Part shown: positions 15,095 through 24,308 of the stretch, piece by piece | Position numbering within the stretch: the first letter of the stretch is position 1 | How the letters are laid out: every line of letters starts with the position of its first letter | NCBI GenBank assembly: GCA_944380065.1 | Contig: CALWGM010000027.1 | Coordinates: 1-44,464, forward strand | Direction: 5' to 3' | DNA length: 44,464 nt | Origin: an uncultured Lachnospiraceae bacterium | Lineage (GTDB): Bacteria > Bacillota > Clostridia > Lachnospirales > Lachnospiraceae | The notes under the pieces: generated by a model | Told to the model about the DNA's origin: nothing | Seen by the model: only the letters and a program-made list of their open reading frames with translations | Databases searched by the model: none | Program-made: the position numbers and the translations under genes

Positions 15095-16444
15095 TTATTT
15101 TCTGCCCTCCAGAGCATCATCAACCGGCTTGCCTGCTGCCTCACGGTATTTGTCGTCTTTTGCCTTTACATGCTTGCCGCTGAACAGAATCATCAGGACG
15201 ATACAAACAACGCCTGCGATTGCAGTTGCGCCAAACAGCGTCTGGTAGCCAAAGCCAATCAGCAGAATCGCTACTACCATCGGGCCAAACGCATTGATCA
15301 GGTTCGCAATCGGGTTAACCGCTGCAAATACGGTACCGAAATCCTCACGGCGCCAGTACTGGGCTGCCAGGGATACGGTGAAGTTGGAAGAAGCTCCCAT
15401 GAAGATTGCCAGGCAAACCAGGGCTGCTACTAACAGACCTGCACGCTCCGGAGTTGCAGCTGCACCGAAGATACCGGCTAACAGCATCACTGCGCAGGCA
15501 ATGATCATGGCCTTCTTGGTTCCCAGTGCGGAATCCAGGAATCCCAGAACCACACTACCTACAATACCAAAGATACAGATCAGCAGCATGATGCCGGAGA
15601 AGCCGCCGAATTTGGCAACCGCGTCACCCATAGATCCGATGATGGCATTGGTCTGTGTCATGGTACCTACGGACCAGAAGAGAAGGAAACCAGCCGGAAC
15701 AGTGATAAACCAGAAATCTCTGGTGGTCAGTGTATGATTCAGCTTCCATACACTGGTCTTCTTATCTTCGATCTCCTGCATCATCATAGCCTTCGCCATC
15801 TCAGGAGTCATATTCTTATTGTTATCACGGTAAGCGCCGCACTCTTCCGGATAATCCGGGATGAAGACCAGGCCGATCACCAGACCAACGATGAAGATGA
15901 TCAAAAACGGTGCGAATGCTAATGCGATATGGGGTGTGCCGTCCTTGAACGCTGCTGCAGCGAAGGGTCCGATCACGCCGTTACCGATGGGGAACGCGAT
16001 GGTAGCAATACCCATAACGCTTCCCTTTCTGGTAGGGAACCACTGTCCGATCAGGATGGACAGTGCGAAGGTACCATACATAACAGAAAGAACAGTACCC
16101 AGACCGTAAACAGCACGCCATACCATCTGCATGGTGCCGGGAACATAGCCCGGGATAAACATAATGCCAAGAAGCGCTACGATAGACAGTACGCCGAAAA
16201 TAGCGCCAAGTTTCTTAATACTCTTCAGTCTTCCAATGAAGTTGGAAGCGATCAGCTGGATCACAATACCAGCGATCGATGCGCCTGTATAGATATTGGA
16301 CAGAGTCTGCTGTCCGCCATACAGGTCAGAAAGTACGTTCAGGGGATAGTTACCGATTGCCGTATATGCAAGGAATGCAGTCGCAATCCAGATGATCAGC
16401 AGCCAGCCTCTGACGCCATATCCTTTCACCTTGTTTTGTTCCAT
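15095..16444 (-). CDS. MFS transporter, oxalate/formate antiporter (OxlT)-like
   Basis: The 449-residue protein has about 12 membrane segments and a central charged loop (about 200-230). The MFS pattern following helix 2 is present as NFIGRLKSIKKLG, and QWFPTRKGSVMGIA is characteristic of the OxlT/monocarboxylate branch. Members exchange organic anions, and the substrate here is not known. The leader has AGGAGGG 8 nt before the ATG. Codon choice favours the forms used in highly expressed genes, unlike the neighbouring GT2 and LysR genes. It lies directly downstream of a LysR regulator on the same strand and has its own promoter with a dyad at about -64. Confidence 0.87.
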   Translation of the reverse strand: MEQNKVKGYGVRGWLLIIWIATAFLAYTAIGNYPLNVLSDLYGGQQTLSNIYTGASIAGIVIQLIASNFIGRLKSIKKLGAIFGVLSIVALLGIMFIPGYVPGTMQMVWRAVYGLGTVLSVMYGTFALSILIGQWFPTRKGSVMGIATIAFPIGNGVIGPFAAAAFKDGTPHIALAFAPFLIIFIVGLVIGLVFIPDYPEECGAYRDNNKNMTPEMAKAMMMQEIEDKKTSVWKLNHTLTTRDFWFITVPAGFLLFWSVGTMTQTNAIIGSMGDAVAKFGGFSGIMLLICIFGIVGSVVLGFLDSALGTKKAMIIACAVMLLAGIFGAAATPERAGLLVAALVCLAIFMGASSNFTVSLAAQYWRREDFGTVFAAVNPIANLINAFGPMVVAILLIGFGYQTLFGATAIAGVVCIVLMILFSGKHVKAKDDKYREAAGKPVDDALEGRK

Positions 16445-16519
16445 ACCAAAATCCCTCCTAAATTAAAATAAACAGTTGTGCATCTGCCATTACATCCACA
16501 GCAGTTGAACATTAAGTAT

Positions 16520-16525
16520 ATTATA
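16520..16525 (-). promoter_or_regulatory. -10 element of the MFS transporter promoter
   Basis: A perfect TATAAT on the minus strand puts the transcription start near 16513, about 69 nt before the ATG. The matching -35 region (TTCCCT at the 17-nt spacing) is poor, which is typical of promoters that need an activator. The LysR dyad described separately lies just upstream. Confidence 0.65.
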
Positions 16526-16565
16526 CGAGAGAAGTTTCCAAAAGGGAAGCACCTTATGGATGCTC

Positions 16566-16588
16566 ACTTGCAATTAGAAGTTGCAAGT
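16566..16588. promoter_or_regulatory. Perfect dyad, probable LysR operator
   Basis: ACTTGCAA (16566-16573) and TTGCAAGT (16581-16588) form a perfect 8-bp inverted repeat with a 7-nt spacer. Its centre lies about 64 nt upstream of the predicted MFS transcription start. That is the classic position for the recognition site of a LysR-type activator. The LysR gene ends about 50 nt further upstream. Confidence 0.75.
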
Positions 16589-16639
16589 CACCTTTCTAAT
16601 CCGTTTTCTGCATAAGAGTATTTTCTTTCTGCCTGTTTT

Positions 16640-17506
16640 TCACAGCCGGATGTCCACATTTTTCAGGGTTCTGAGGACATCCGCCATGGGGTGGAGCTGT
16701 TTATAGGCGCAGATCACCGGGATTTTTCTCCGGTATTCCTCCGGAAGCGGGATCATCTGGTAGGATCCCTCCCGCCGTCCATAGGCAAGTCCGATGACAC
16801 TGAACCCGTCGCCCTGGTCGATCCGCGCCATGTAAGTCTCCAGATTTGGCACCCGCATACGCATTCCCGCCTTGATCTGCGGCATATAGGAGGAAAAATC
16901 CGAACTTCCCCTGTCATATTCGATCATGGTCTCCTGGGCAATTTCCGCTGCAGTCACAGAGGTTTTTCCGCTCCAGGAATGGTTTTCCCCGATCAGGATA
17001 TAAGCCTCTTCCTCGATCAGGGTCAGAACCTCCATTTTTTCCCACTCATCCGAATCTGTCATAACAGAAACCACCAGATCCAGCTCGTCCGCCATCAGCG
17101 CCGCCCGTTCCGTGTCGATCAGCATGGCCCGGACATTGATCGACACATCCGGCAGAAGCGAGCGGATATAACGCAGCAGCGGGGCTACAATTCTGGGATA
17201 GGAAAGGGCGGCAAAATAGCCAACCCTCAGCGTATTCTTTTTATACCGGATGAACTCTTTCAGTTCCGCCTGCGCCCGGTGCATGCTGTCCAGCACCGGC
17301 ACGTACAGGTCGTAAAGCTTCTGTCCCACTTCCGTCAGCGATACCCGGGTGGTGGTACGTTCCAGCAGCCGCACTCCGGCCTCCTGTTCCAGGATCTGGA
17401 TCTGCCGGGACAGCGCCTGATGGGAAATGTGAAGCTTCTTCGCCGCTTCGCTGAAATTCAGGGTCTCCGCCACCCTGATAAAATACTCAATCCTCCGAAT
17501 ATCCAT
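16640..17506 (-). CDS. LysR-family transcriptional regulator
   Basis: The 288-residue protein starts MDIRRIEYFIRVAETLNFSEAAKKLHIS and continues HQALSRQIQILEQEAG, a typical N-terminal winged helix of LysR proteins. The C-terminal effector-binding domain follows (about 90-288). The ATG at 17506 is chosen because GTGGAG lies 9 nt before it. The GTG at 17521 used by the longer frame is itself that site. Its placement directly before the OxlT-like carrier gene, with a dyad at -64 of that promoter, makes it the likely activator of the carrier, probably sensing its organic-acid substrate. A TATAAT on the minus strand just upstream may be its own promoter. Confidence 0.9.
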   Translation of the reverse strand: MDIRRIEYFIRVAETLNFSEAAKKLHISHQALSRQIQILEQEAGVRLLERTTTRVSLTEVGQKLYDLYVPVLDSMHRAQAELKEFIRYKKNTLRVGYFAALSYPRIVAPLLRYIRSLLPDVSINVRAMLIDTERAALMADELDLVVSVMTDSDEWEKMEVLTLIEEEAYILIGENHSWSGKTSVTAAEIAQETMIEYDRGSSDFSSYMPQIKAGMRMRVPNLETYMARIDQGDGFSVIGLAYGRREGSYQMIPLPEEYRRKIPVICAYKQLHPMADVLRTLKNVDIRL

Positions 17507-17567
17507 AATCCAGTTCTCCACGAAAATAATTTTTCATAATTATAACACAGGAAAGAGATCTGTTTTC

Positions 17568-19931
17568 TCAGAAAATCCCTCCGATCAGCATTCCGATCAG
17601 CCGCACGATCAGCGCGCAGATCCAGGCCACCACACACTGGAAAACCACCACGCCCAGCGCCCAGCGGCCGCCCAGCTCCCGTTTGATAGAGGCAATCGCA
17701 GCCACACAGGGCGTGTACAGCAGGCAGAACACCAGCAGAGAGGCCGCTGCCAGCGGTGTGAGGACAGTTCCGATCCCCAGGGATCCGGAAAACAGCACCG
17801 TCAGCGTGGAGACCACGCTCTCCTTGGCCATAAACCCGGTGATCAGCGCGGTAGACACTCTCCAGTCCCCAAAGCCCAGCGGCGCAAACACCGGGGCGAT
17901 CACGCCGGCAATCAGCGCCAGGATGCTGTCCTGGGAATCCGCCACCATGGTCAGATGCGGGTCGAAGGTCTGTAAAAACCAGATCACAATGCTGGCAACA
18001 AAAATCACGGTAAACGCCCGACGCAGAAAATCTCCCGCTTTTTCCCACAGCAGCTGCAGCACATTTTTCGGACTGGGCATCCGGTAATTGGGAAGCTCCA
18101 TGACGAAAGGAACCGCCTCCCCCTTAAACATACTGTTTTTGGACAGCAGCGCCACCAGCACGCCCACCAGAATGCCGAGGAAATACAGCCCCACCATGAT
18201 CAGTCCGCTGTACTGTGGAAAGAAAGCAGCGGTAAAGAAGCCGTAGATCGGAAGCTTTGCCGAGCAGCTCATAAACGGTGTCAGCATGATGGTCATCTTC
18301 CGGTCCCGGTCCGAGGGCAGGGTACGGCTGGCCATCACCCCGGGGACGGTACATCCAAACCCGATCAGCATGGGCACAATGCTCCGCCCGGAGAGACCGA
18401 TCTTCCGCAGCAGCTTGTCCATCACAAAGGCCACCCGGGCCATGTATCCGGTATCCTCCAGCAGGGACAGAAAGAAAAACAGCACCACAATGATCGGCAG
18501 GAAGCTTAAGACACTTCCCACACCCACAAAAATACCATCAATGATGAGGGAGTGGATCGCGTCATTCATCCCCCAGGCCGCAAACGCGGCGTCCGCCGAC
18601 TGTGTCAGCAGGCCGATGCCGGTTTCCAGCAACCCCTGCAGGAAGGCGCCGATCACGTTAAAAGTCAGCCAGAAAATCAGCGCCATGATCCCGATGAACA
18701 TGGGAATGGCCGTATACTTTCCGGTCAGCAGACGGTCCATCTTCCGGCTGCGGGCATGCTCCCGGCTCTCCGCCGGTTTGACTACCGCCTCCGCCACCAA
18801 TTTGCGGATAAACGTATACCGCATGTCAGCGATGGCAGCCGCCCGGTCCAGCTGGCGCTCCTCCTCCATCTGGGAAATAATGTGTTCCAGCATCTCTTTT
18901 TCGTTATCACTCAGATTCAGGGCTTCCAGCACGCGGGGATCTCCCTCCACTAACTTGGTAGCCGCAAAACGCACCGGGATCCCGGCGGCTTCGGCATGAT
19001 CCCCAACCAGGTGCATAATCCCGTGCAGACAGCGGTGCACCGCGCCGCCATGGTCGTCCTCCTGACAGAAATCCTTCCGCAGCGGGGTCTCCTGATACTT
19101 GGCGATATGTACCGCATGGCGGGTCAGTTCGTCGATTCCCTCATTTTTGATGGCTGAGATGGGCACGATGGGGATCCCCAGCATCTTCTCCATCTCATTG
19201 ATCCGCACGGAACCGCCGTTCCCCCGCATTTCATCCATCATATTCAGAGCCAGCACCATGGGAATATCCAGTTCCATCAGCTGCATGGTCAGATAAAGAT
19301 TCCGCTCGATGTTCGTAGCGTCCACAATATTGATAATCGCCGTAGGCTTTTCCCCAATGATAAACTGCCTGGTGACGATCTCCTCATTGCTGTAGGGCGA
19401 CAGGGAATAAATGCCCGGCAGGTCTGTGATCTCCGTATTCTCATATCCCCGGATGGGACCGGTCTTGCGGTCCACTGTCACCCCCGGGAAATTGCCCACG
19501 TGCTGGTTCGATCCGGTCAGCTGGTTAAACAGCGTAGTCTTCCCGCAGTTCTGGTTCCCCGCCAGGGCAAAGGTCAGCGTCGTCCCCTCCGGAAGGGGGT
19601 GTTCCTCTTCCTTGCTGTGGAAACGGCCTGTCTCACCCAGCCCCGGGTGCTCTAATTTCTTTGTATGGTCTTTCACCGGGTGCTCCAGCCGCTCCCGCTC
19701 TTCTTCCGAAACCGGTTTCACCTCCACCTTTTCCGCGTCCGCCAGCCGCAGCGTCAGCTCATAGCCGTGCAGACGGATCTCCAGCGGATCCCCCATAGGT
19801 GCAAACTTCACCAGCGTCACCTCTACGCCGGGAATCACCCCCATATCCAGAAGATGCTGGCGCAGCGCGCCCTCACCGCCCACAGCAGTGACGACTGCCG
19901 ACGCCCCGATCTCCAAATCTTTTATCGTCAT
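17568..19931 (-). CDS. feoB: Ferrous iron transporter, FeoA-FeoB fusion
   Basis: The 787-residue protein joins a FeoA SH3-like domain (residues 1-75, starting MTIKDLEIGASAVV) to FeoB through a charged linker (about 75-118). The FeoB G domain has G1 GNQNCGKT (125-132), G3 DLPG (170-173) and G4 NMMD. The membrane part has about ten helices with the two Gate repeats (SGRSIVPMLIGFGCTVPGVM, and later CLLYTPCVAAIASIKRE). It imports Fe(II) under anaerobic conditions. The ATG at 19931 follows GGAGGA at 6 nt. The frame extends upstream to 20009 but lacks a site there. Fusions of FeoA and FeoB are known in clostridia. Confidence 0.95.
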   Translation of the reverse strand: MTIKDLEIGASAVVTAVGGEGALRQHLLDMGVIPGVEVTLVKFAPMGDPLEIRLHGYELTLRLADAEKVEVKPVSEEERERLEHPVKDHTKKLEHPGLGETGRFHSKEEEHPLPEGTTLTFALAGNQNCGKTTLFNQLTGSNQHVGNFPGVTVDRKTGPIRGYENTEITDLPGIYSLSPYSNEEIVTRQFIIGEKPTAIINIVDATNIERNLYLTMQLMELDIPMVLALNMMDEMRGNGGSVRINEMEKMLGIPIVPISAIKNEGIDELTRHAVHIAKYQETPLRKDFCQEDDHGGAVHRCLHGIMHLVGDHAEAAGIPVRFAATKLVEGDPRVLEALNLSDNEKEMLEHIISQMEEERQLDRAAAIADMRYTFIRKLVAEAVVKPAESREHARSRKMDRLLTGKYTAIPMFIGIMALIFWLTFNVIGAFLQGLLETGIGLLTQSADAAFAAWGMNDAIHSLIIDGIFVGVGSVLSFLPIIVVLFFFLSLLEDTGYMARVAFVMDKLLRKIGLSGRSIVPMLIGFGCTVPGVMASRTLPSDRDRKMTIMLTPFMSCSAKLPIYGFFTAAFFPQYSGLIMVGLYFLGILVGVLVALLSKNSMFKGEAVPFVMELPNYRMPSPKNVLQLLWEKAGDFLRRAFTVIFVASIVIWFLQTFDPHLTMVADSQDSILALIAGVIAPVFAPLGFGDWRVSTALITGFMAKESVVSTLTVLFSGSLGIGTVLTPLAAASLLVFCLLYTPCVAAIASIKRELGGRWALGVVVFQCVVAWICALIVRLIGMLIGGIF

Positions 19932-20039
19932 CCGTATTTCCTCCTTCCGGAGCCTTCTGGCTCCTGCCGGTATCCTTACAGGGATTTTTCCTGTGTATCC
20001 TGCAGACAAAAACTCTGTTCCTTTTTCTCAACAACGTCC

Positions 20040-20068
20040 ATTATACGTATTTCTTATCCTCCGCGCAA
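20040..20068 (-). promoter_or_regulatory. Candidate feoAB promoter
   Basis: On the minus strand TATAAT (20040-20045) lies 17 nt from TTGCGC (20063-20068), giving a start near 20033. The -35 box matches only half of the consensus. I could not recognise a Fur or DtxR-type box around it. Confidence 0.5.
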
Positions 20069-20084
20069 TCCCCATTCTCACAAA

Positions 20085-20121
20085 CCGGGCGGTACAGGAT
20101 CTGACATCCCGTACCGCCCGG
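20085..20121 (-). terminator. 16-bp hairpin after the GH112 gene
   Basis: CCGGGCGGTACAGGAT (20085-20100) pairs with ATCCCGTACCGCCCGG (20106-20121), with one G-T pair and a 5-nt loop. On the minus strand only TTTGTG follows, so the U-tract is weak. It is nevertheless well placed to end the phosphorylase transcript and to separate it from feoAB. Confidence 0.65.
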
Positions 20122-20137
20122 CGGTCACTGTTCTGTA

Positions 20138-22303
20138 TTAAATTTCATACCAGATAATTTCATTAGCGTCTAAGTGTACCGGGAAGCTGCTGCCGTCCCC
20201 GCGGTAGATCACCGTGTCCTGAGGCTCATAGGTATTATTCACCACACAGTATTTTCCGTTTTTCACATAAGCGTGTACATCCACATTGAAATTCCCGGAA
20301 AACCACCGATGCAGATTGTCCTCATCATGGCAGCTCCAGAGGATGCTGCGGTACAGGATCCTGGTATTCTCGAAGGAATAGGGCAGGCCGCTGATATAAA
20401 CTGCCCGGCCGCTGCCGAATTCATTGACCGCCATCTGCACCTCTTTTTCCCGCTGGATCAGGATCTGCGTGCCTTCCAGGGCGTACATGGACTTTTTGCC
20501 TTCCCCGAAATCCACATCCTTCGTACAGTCTGCCAGGATAAAATGATCCTCATGGTTCTCCCAGTTATATTTATCATAATTCAGGGTGAACCCGGTCTCC
20601 TTCTCCACGCCCAGCACATTGCCCAGCTGGATATACCTGCCCTGGTACTGATGTCCCGCAGGCTCGCCGACGCCGATCAGGCCGCCGCCCCGGTAAACAA
20701 ATCCCTTCACCGCTTCCGCGATCACCGGGTCTTCCCACTCATATCCGCCGGTGTGGGCGGTATCGCCGTCCCCCACATTGATGATCACATCGATATCATC
20801 CAGCACAGCCGGATTCTCGCGGATATCGTCAAAACTGATAAAACGCACATCAAACGGAGCGCCGCTCAGCGCCTCGATCACGCCTGCATAGCTGTAATTC
20901 TGCTTCTGGTACAGAGCGTGGTGCACCATGTGGCAGCCCCAGGAACGCATCCTCCCCCAGCTGTTTAATACCGCCACGGTCTTCACGCAGTAGGGCGTCG
21001 TCCCCTTCGCATTCTCATAGAGCAGCCGGAACTCATCGCAGACGCTCTCAATGTAATCCAGGAACTCCGGGAACTGGCAGGCCAGCTTCAGGTAGCCGCC
21101 GTATCCGATCCGGTCGATGGGTTTGCGTAAGATCGCCCGTCTGGCAGTCACCCAGTTGACCTTCGCCTCTTTGACCGGGTCGCCTCCCTCGTGGAAGGTA
21201 TCGGGGAAAAAGTAAGGCAGGAACCGTCCTTCTCTGTATTTCACGCCCTCCACATCACTGATCAGACGCAGTGTGGAGCCATTTCCCACGCTGCCCACCA
21301 GCGCGTCCAGGCCGATCTCTCTGAACTCATCCATAAAGGGCTCTGTCCCGATCCAGTGATCGCCTAAAAACATCATGGCCTCCTTGCCCTCTTCGTGGGT
21401 GATATCCACCAGTTCCTTCGCTAACTTTGCCACCTCCCGGCGCTGGAAAGCCTGGAAATCCTTGTATTCTTTGGACGGGATCCGGTACTGGTTGTTATGG
21501 TAGCCCTGGTCGATGATATACTCCGGCCGGAAGGGATATCCCACTTCCTTCTCGAACTGCTCCAGAATATAAGGGCTCACCGAAGCCGAATAGCCGTACC
21601 AGTCCACAAACTTCTCCCGCGCCAGCTCATCGAACACTAAGGTAAACTGATGGAAAAACGTGGTATAGCGGATCACGTTTACATGCGGATGGCTGCGGCA
21701 GAACTTCCGCAGACGCTTTAGAGAAAAGGCATGGGTCTTGGGCTGGCGCACATCAAAGGTAATCTGGTGCTCCACATCCTGCCAGTCATTCACCACTGCA
21801 TTGTACATATGTACAGGATCCCACATGATATACGCCAGGAAGCTGACCGTATAATCATGGAAGGGCTTTGCCGGACAGATCGTCACATCGCCGCTCTCCT
21901 CATCATAAGACCATTGCTCCACGGGAACCACCTCTCCTGTGGTCCGGTCGATCACTTCCCACCAGCGGCGGATATCATCCCGGCTGTTGACCGCCAGCAT
22001 CTCCGGATAGATCCCGGACATCAGATGGATGGACAGCGTCTCCTCTGACGCCGTATAAAACTTCGTCATAATATAGCACTGCTGGATCTCATCCGGGTTC
22101 GCTTTCGCCCACTCATTATCCTTTCGGGTGGTGTAATAGGTCGAATAAACCTTCGCCCCCACACCCTTTAATTCCTCCGGGAAATCCGTTCCGTCGCAGT
22201 CCCGGATGGCGTCCGCCCCCCAGCGCTTCATCAGCTCCAGCGTTTCCGGTACCACATCCATATCGGTAGGGATCGTCACACGCCCTGTCAGTTTTTTCTC
22301 CAT
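20138..22303 (-). CDS. lnpA: 1,3-beta-galactosyl-N-acetylhexosamine phosphorylase (GH112)
   Basis: The 721-residue protein is full length for GH112. It phosphorolyses galacto-N-biose and lacto-N-biose I to galactose 1-phosphate and the N-acetylhexosamine, in the cytoplasm. The catalytic acid corresponds to Asp315 in MMFLGDHWIGTEP. With an offset of two from the Bifidobacterium longum enzyme numbering as I remember it, Arg34, Pro163, Asn168, Arg212 and Ser338 align with substrate-contact residues, which suggests a dual GNB/LNB enzyme rather than the rhamnose type. That assignment is tentative. AAGGAGG precedes the ATG. It lies 63 nt after an HPr-like gene on the same strand. No sugar transporter or lnpB kinase is in the window. 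Confidence 0.92.
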   Translation of the reverse strand: MEKKLTGRVTIPTDMDVVPETLELMKRWGADAIRDCDGTDFPEELKGVGAKVYSTYYTTRKDNEWAKANPDEIQQCYIMTKFYTASEETLSIHLMSGIYPEMLAVNSRDDIRRWWEVIDRTTGEVVPVEQWSYDEESGDVTICPAKPFHDYTVSFLAYIMWDPVHMYNAVVNDWQDVEHQITFDVRQPKTHAFSLKRLRKFCRSHPHVNVIRYTTFFHQFTLVFDELAREKFVDWYGYSASVSPYILEQFEKEVGYPFRPEYIIDQGYHNNQYRIPSKEYKDFQAFQRREVAKLAKELVDITHEEGKEAMMFLGDHWIGTEPFMDEFREIGLDALVGSVGNGSTLRLISDVEGVKYREGRFLPYFFPDTFHEGGDPVKEAKVNWVTARRAILRKPIDRIGYGGYLKLACQFPEFLDYIESVCDEFRLLYENAKGTTPYCVKTVAVLNSWGRMRSWGCHMVHHALYQKQNYSYAGVIEALSGAPFDVRFISFDDIRENPAVLDDIDVIINVGDGDTAHTGGYEWEDPVIAEAVKGFVYRGGGLIGVGEPAGHQYQGRYIQLGNVLGVEKETGFTLNYDKYNWENHEDHFILADCTKDVDFGEGKKSMYALEGTQILIQREKEVQMAVNEFGSGRAVYISGLPYSFENTRILYRSILWSCHDEDNLHRWFSGNFNVDVHAYVKNGKYCVVNNTYEPQDTVIYRGDGSSFPVHLDANEIIWYEI

Positions 22304-22366
22304 ATCTGAAATACCTCCTTCATCAGAATCGCTTATAAATAAAGGAGATGGCAGCCATACTGCCGC

Positions 22367-22600
22367 TCATCCCCTCTGCAATTGATAAGAACCGATCACC
22401 TTTTCTATCCTCTGGTCATCCGAATCATACTGCAGACGCAGCGGTTTTGAAAAATCCATGGAAAAAACACCGATGATCGATTTTGCATTTACTCTCCGCT
22501 CTTCTGAGCAAAACTGAAAATCCGCGTCAAAATGATTGATTGCGTTCACAAAGCTTTCAATCTGTTCTACGGTACAGAACTGAACCTCTGCCTGATGCAT
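22367..22600 (-). CDS. HPr-like protein lacking the active-site histidine
   Basis: The 77-residue protein shows the HPr fold pattern. A helix (IESFVNAINHFDADFQF) is followed by RRVNAKSIIGVFSMDFSKPLRLQ, which is close to the HPr consensus around the regulatory serine of AKS. A second helix follows (DDQRIEKVIGSYQ). The usual active-site segment GLHARPA is replaced by CTVEQIE, so there is no His to accept phosphate from EI. Serine phosphorylation (Ser41, in AKS) remains formally possible. AAAGGGG lies at a normal distance from the ATG at 22600. An in-frame TTG at 22633 and an ATG at 22609 are less suitable. It is the first gene of the probable operon with the GH112 phosphorylase. Confidence 0.75.
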   Translation of the reverse strand: MHQAEVQFCTVEQIESFVNAINHFDADFQFCSEERRVNAKSIIGVFSMDFSKPLRLQYDSDDQRIEKVIGSYQLQRG

Positions 22601-22701
22601 AAGAATCATCCCCTTTTCGTTTTCCAAATCCAACGCAAACTGTGCTACTGTTCTGATTATCTCCTGTTCTCTGATTTTTATTCCTGTTACATTCTGTCGT
22701 T

Positions 22702-22730
22702 TTTATACCTTAAAAAACCAGAAAAGTAAA
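22702..22730 (-). promoter_or_regulatory. Promoter for the HPr-like/GH112 operon
   Basis: On the minus strand TTTACT (22725-22730) and TATAAA (22702-22707) are separated by 17 nt, with four and five of six consensus bases. Transcription would begin near 22695, about 95 nt before the ATG of the HPr-like gene. No separate promoter is evident before the phosphorylase itself. Confidence 0.65.
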
Positions 22731-22778
22731 CCCCGGAATTTTTCATAATCCTCTGTTTTCTTTTTTGTATACCATGCA

Positions 22779-24146
22779 CTAATTTGCATGTTTATTCCAC
22801 AGAATGTGCATTTTTTTCATCACCACGAAAAAGGCAATCACAACCATAGCCCCTGTCACGATCCAGGAGAACGGATAAACCGCCATCAGGATCCGGAAAT
22901 CATGATGCCGGATCACCACGGTATTCACATAGACGATCCGCAGCACACAGGTTCCGAATACCGTCAGGACTGCCGGGACCAGCGATTTCCCCACGCCCCG
23001 CAGCGCCGAACCTGTGATCTCATACGAACAGATCATGAAATGGGTCAGCAGCACCACGCTCATCCGCTGCACCGCGAAATCCGCCACCGCCGGATCCCCG
23101 GTAAACAGGCCGATCAGCGGGTTCCGGGCCAGAAACATGATGCTGTTCAGAATCAGCACCGAGACCACCGCGCTGGCCATGCCGATGCCATATGCCTTCC
23201 GGCACCGCTTCCGGTTCCCGGCTCCCAGGTTCTGGCTCATAAACGTCATCACCGCCGCATTAAAACCATTCACCACATAATAGGAAAACATTTCAAAATT
23301 CACCGCCACAGAGGAACCGGCCACCGCGTCAGACCCGAAGCTGTTGACCGAGGACTGGATGCAGACATTGGCCACGGAAAAGACCATGCCCTGGATCCCC
23401 GCCGGGATGCCGATCTTTAAAATCTGTATCAGTTCTGTCTTATTCAGCCGCAGGGCCTTCAGGTCTGCACGGACAATCTCCTCCGTATGGTACAGGAAAT
23501 AAAGCATCAGCCCGGCGCTGACCACATTGGAGATCACCGTGGCAATCGCCACGCCGGATACGCTCAGGCCGCAGACGATCACAAAGAACAGATTCAGCAC
23601 CGCATTCAAAAGCCCGGCCGTCACCAGGCAGATCAGCGGACGCTTCGTATCCCCCACACTCCGCAGGATGGACGCCCCGAAATCATAAAACATGCTGAAC
23701 GGCATGGACAGACAGTAGATCCGCAGATACAGAACCGCCATATCCAGCACATCCTCCGGCGTGGACATCAGCGCCAGAAGCGGCCGGGCGATCACAAGCC
23801 CCACAAACATCATCAGTACGCCGCTGATCAGCGCCAGCAAAAGCGCTGTGTGCACCGCGCTCTTCACCCGGTCCTTTTCGCCCTTGCCGATCAGGTGGGC
23901 GATCACCACGTTGGCGCCCACGGAAATCCCCACAAACAGGTTGACCAGCAGCGAGATCACCGATGAATTGGCGCCTACCGCCGCCAGCGCCTGGCTGCTG
24001 GAAAACCGTCCTACCACTGCCACATCCACCGCGTTAAAAAGCTGCTGCAGGATACTCCCCGCCGCCAACGGCAGCGCGAACAGCAGCATCTTGTCAAACA
24101 TCGAGCCGTGAAGCATATCCATCCCGGCCGCACGCGACTTTTTCAT
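22779..24146 (-). CDS. MATE-family efflux transporter
   Basis: The 455-residue protein has about 12 hydrophobic segments in two homologous halves, each opening with a MATE-like element (LPLAAGSILQQLFNAVDVAVVGRF, and IGIPAGIQGMVFSVANVCIQSSVN). It exports small organic molecules using a Na+ or H+ gradient, and the substrate is unknown. The ATG at 24146 is chosen because GAGGGG lies 9 nt before it. The frame extends upstream to a GTG at 24179 without a site. It is divergent from the acyl ligase/reductase operon, with about 195 nt between start codons and possibly shared promoter elements. Confidence 0.9.
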   Translation of the reverse strand: MKKSRAAGMDMLHGSMFDKMLLFALPLAAGSILQQLFNAVDVAVVGRFSSSQALAAVGANSSVISLLVNLFVGISVGANVVIAHLIGKGEKDRVKSAVHTALLLALISGVLMMFVGLVIARPLLALMSTPEDVLDMAVLYLRIYCLSMPFSMFYDFGASILRSVGDTKRPLICLVTAGLLNAVLNLFFVIVCGLSVSGVAIATVISNVVSAGLMLYFLYHTEEIVRADLKALRLNKTELIQILKIGIPAGIQGMVFSVANVCIQSSVNSFGSDAVAGSSVAVNFEMFSYYVVNGFNAAVMTFMSQNLGAGNRKRCRKAYGIGMASAVVSVLILNSIMFLARNPLIGLFTGDPAVADFAVQRMSVVLLTHFMICSYEITGSALRGVGKSLVPAVLTVFGTCVLRIVYVNTVVIRHHDFRILMAVYPFSWIVTGAMVVIAFFVVMKKMHILWNKHAN

Positions 24147-24255
24147 GTATCTCATCCCCTCATCTGTAGTATCAGCCACTTATGCTTCAGATATCTTACC
24201 TCTTCCCATATGAAAAATCAATCCGGAAAGTCCCCAAAGTTTATATTTATTTCAC

Positions 24256-24308
24256 TTGCGGGAAACCCCGATTCGATATATTATAAGAAGGATACAGGTA
24301 TGTGAAAA
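24256..24308. promoter_or_regulatory. Overlapping divergent promoter candidates, MATE gene and FAAL operon
   Basis: On the plus strand TTGCGG (24256-24261) and TATTAT (24279-24284) are 17 nt apart and would start transcription near 24291 for the acyl ligase operon. On the minus strand TTTTCA (24303-24308) and TATAAT (24280-24285) are also 17 nt apart and would serve the MATE gene. The two -10 boxes overlap almost completely, so the promoters would compete. A second minus candidate (TTGATT-17-TAAGAT) lies closer to the MATE gene. None of this is certain. Confidence 0.45.
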
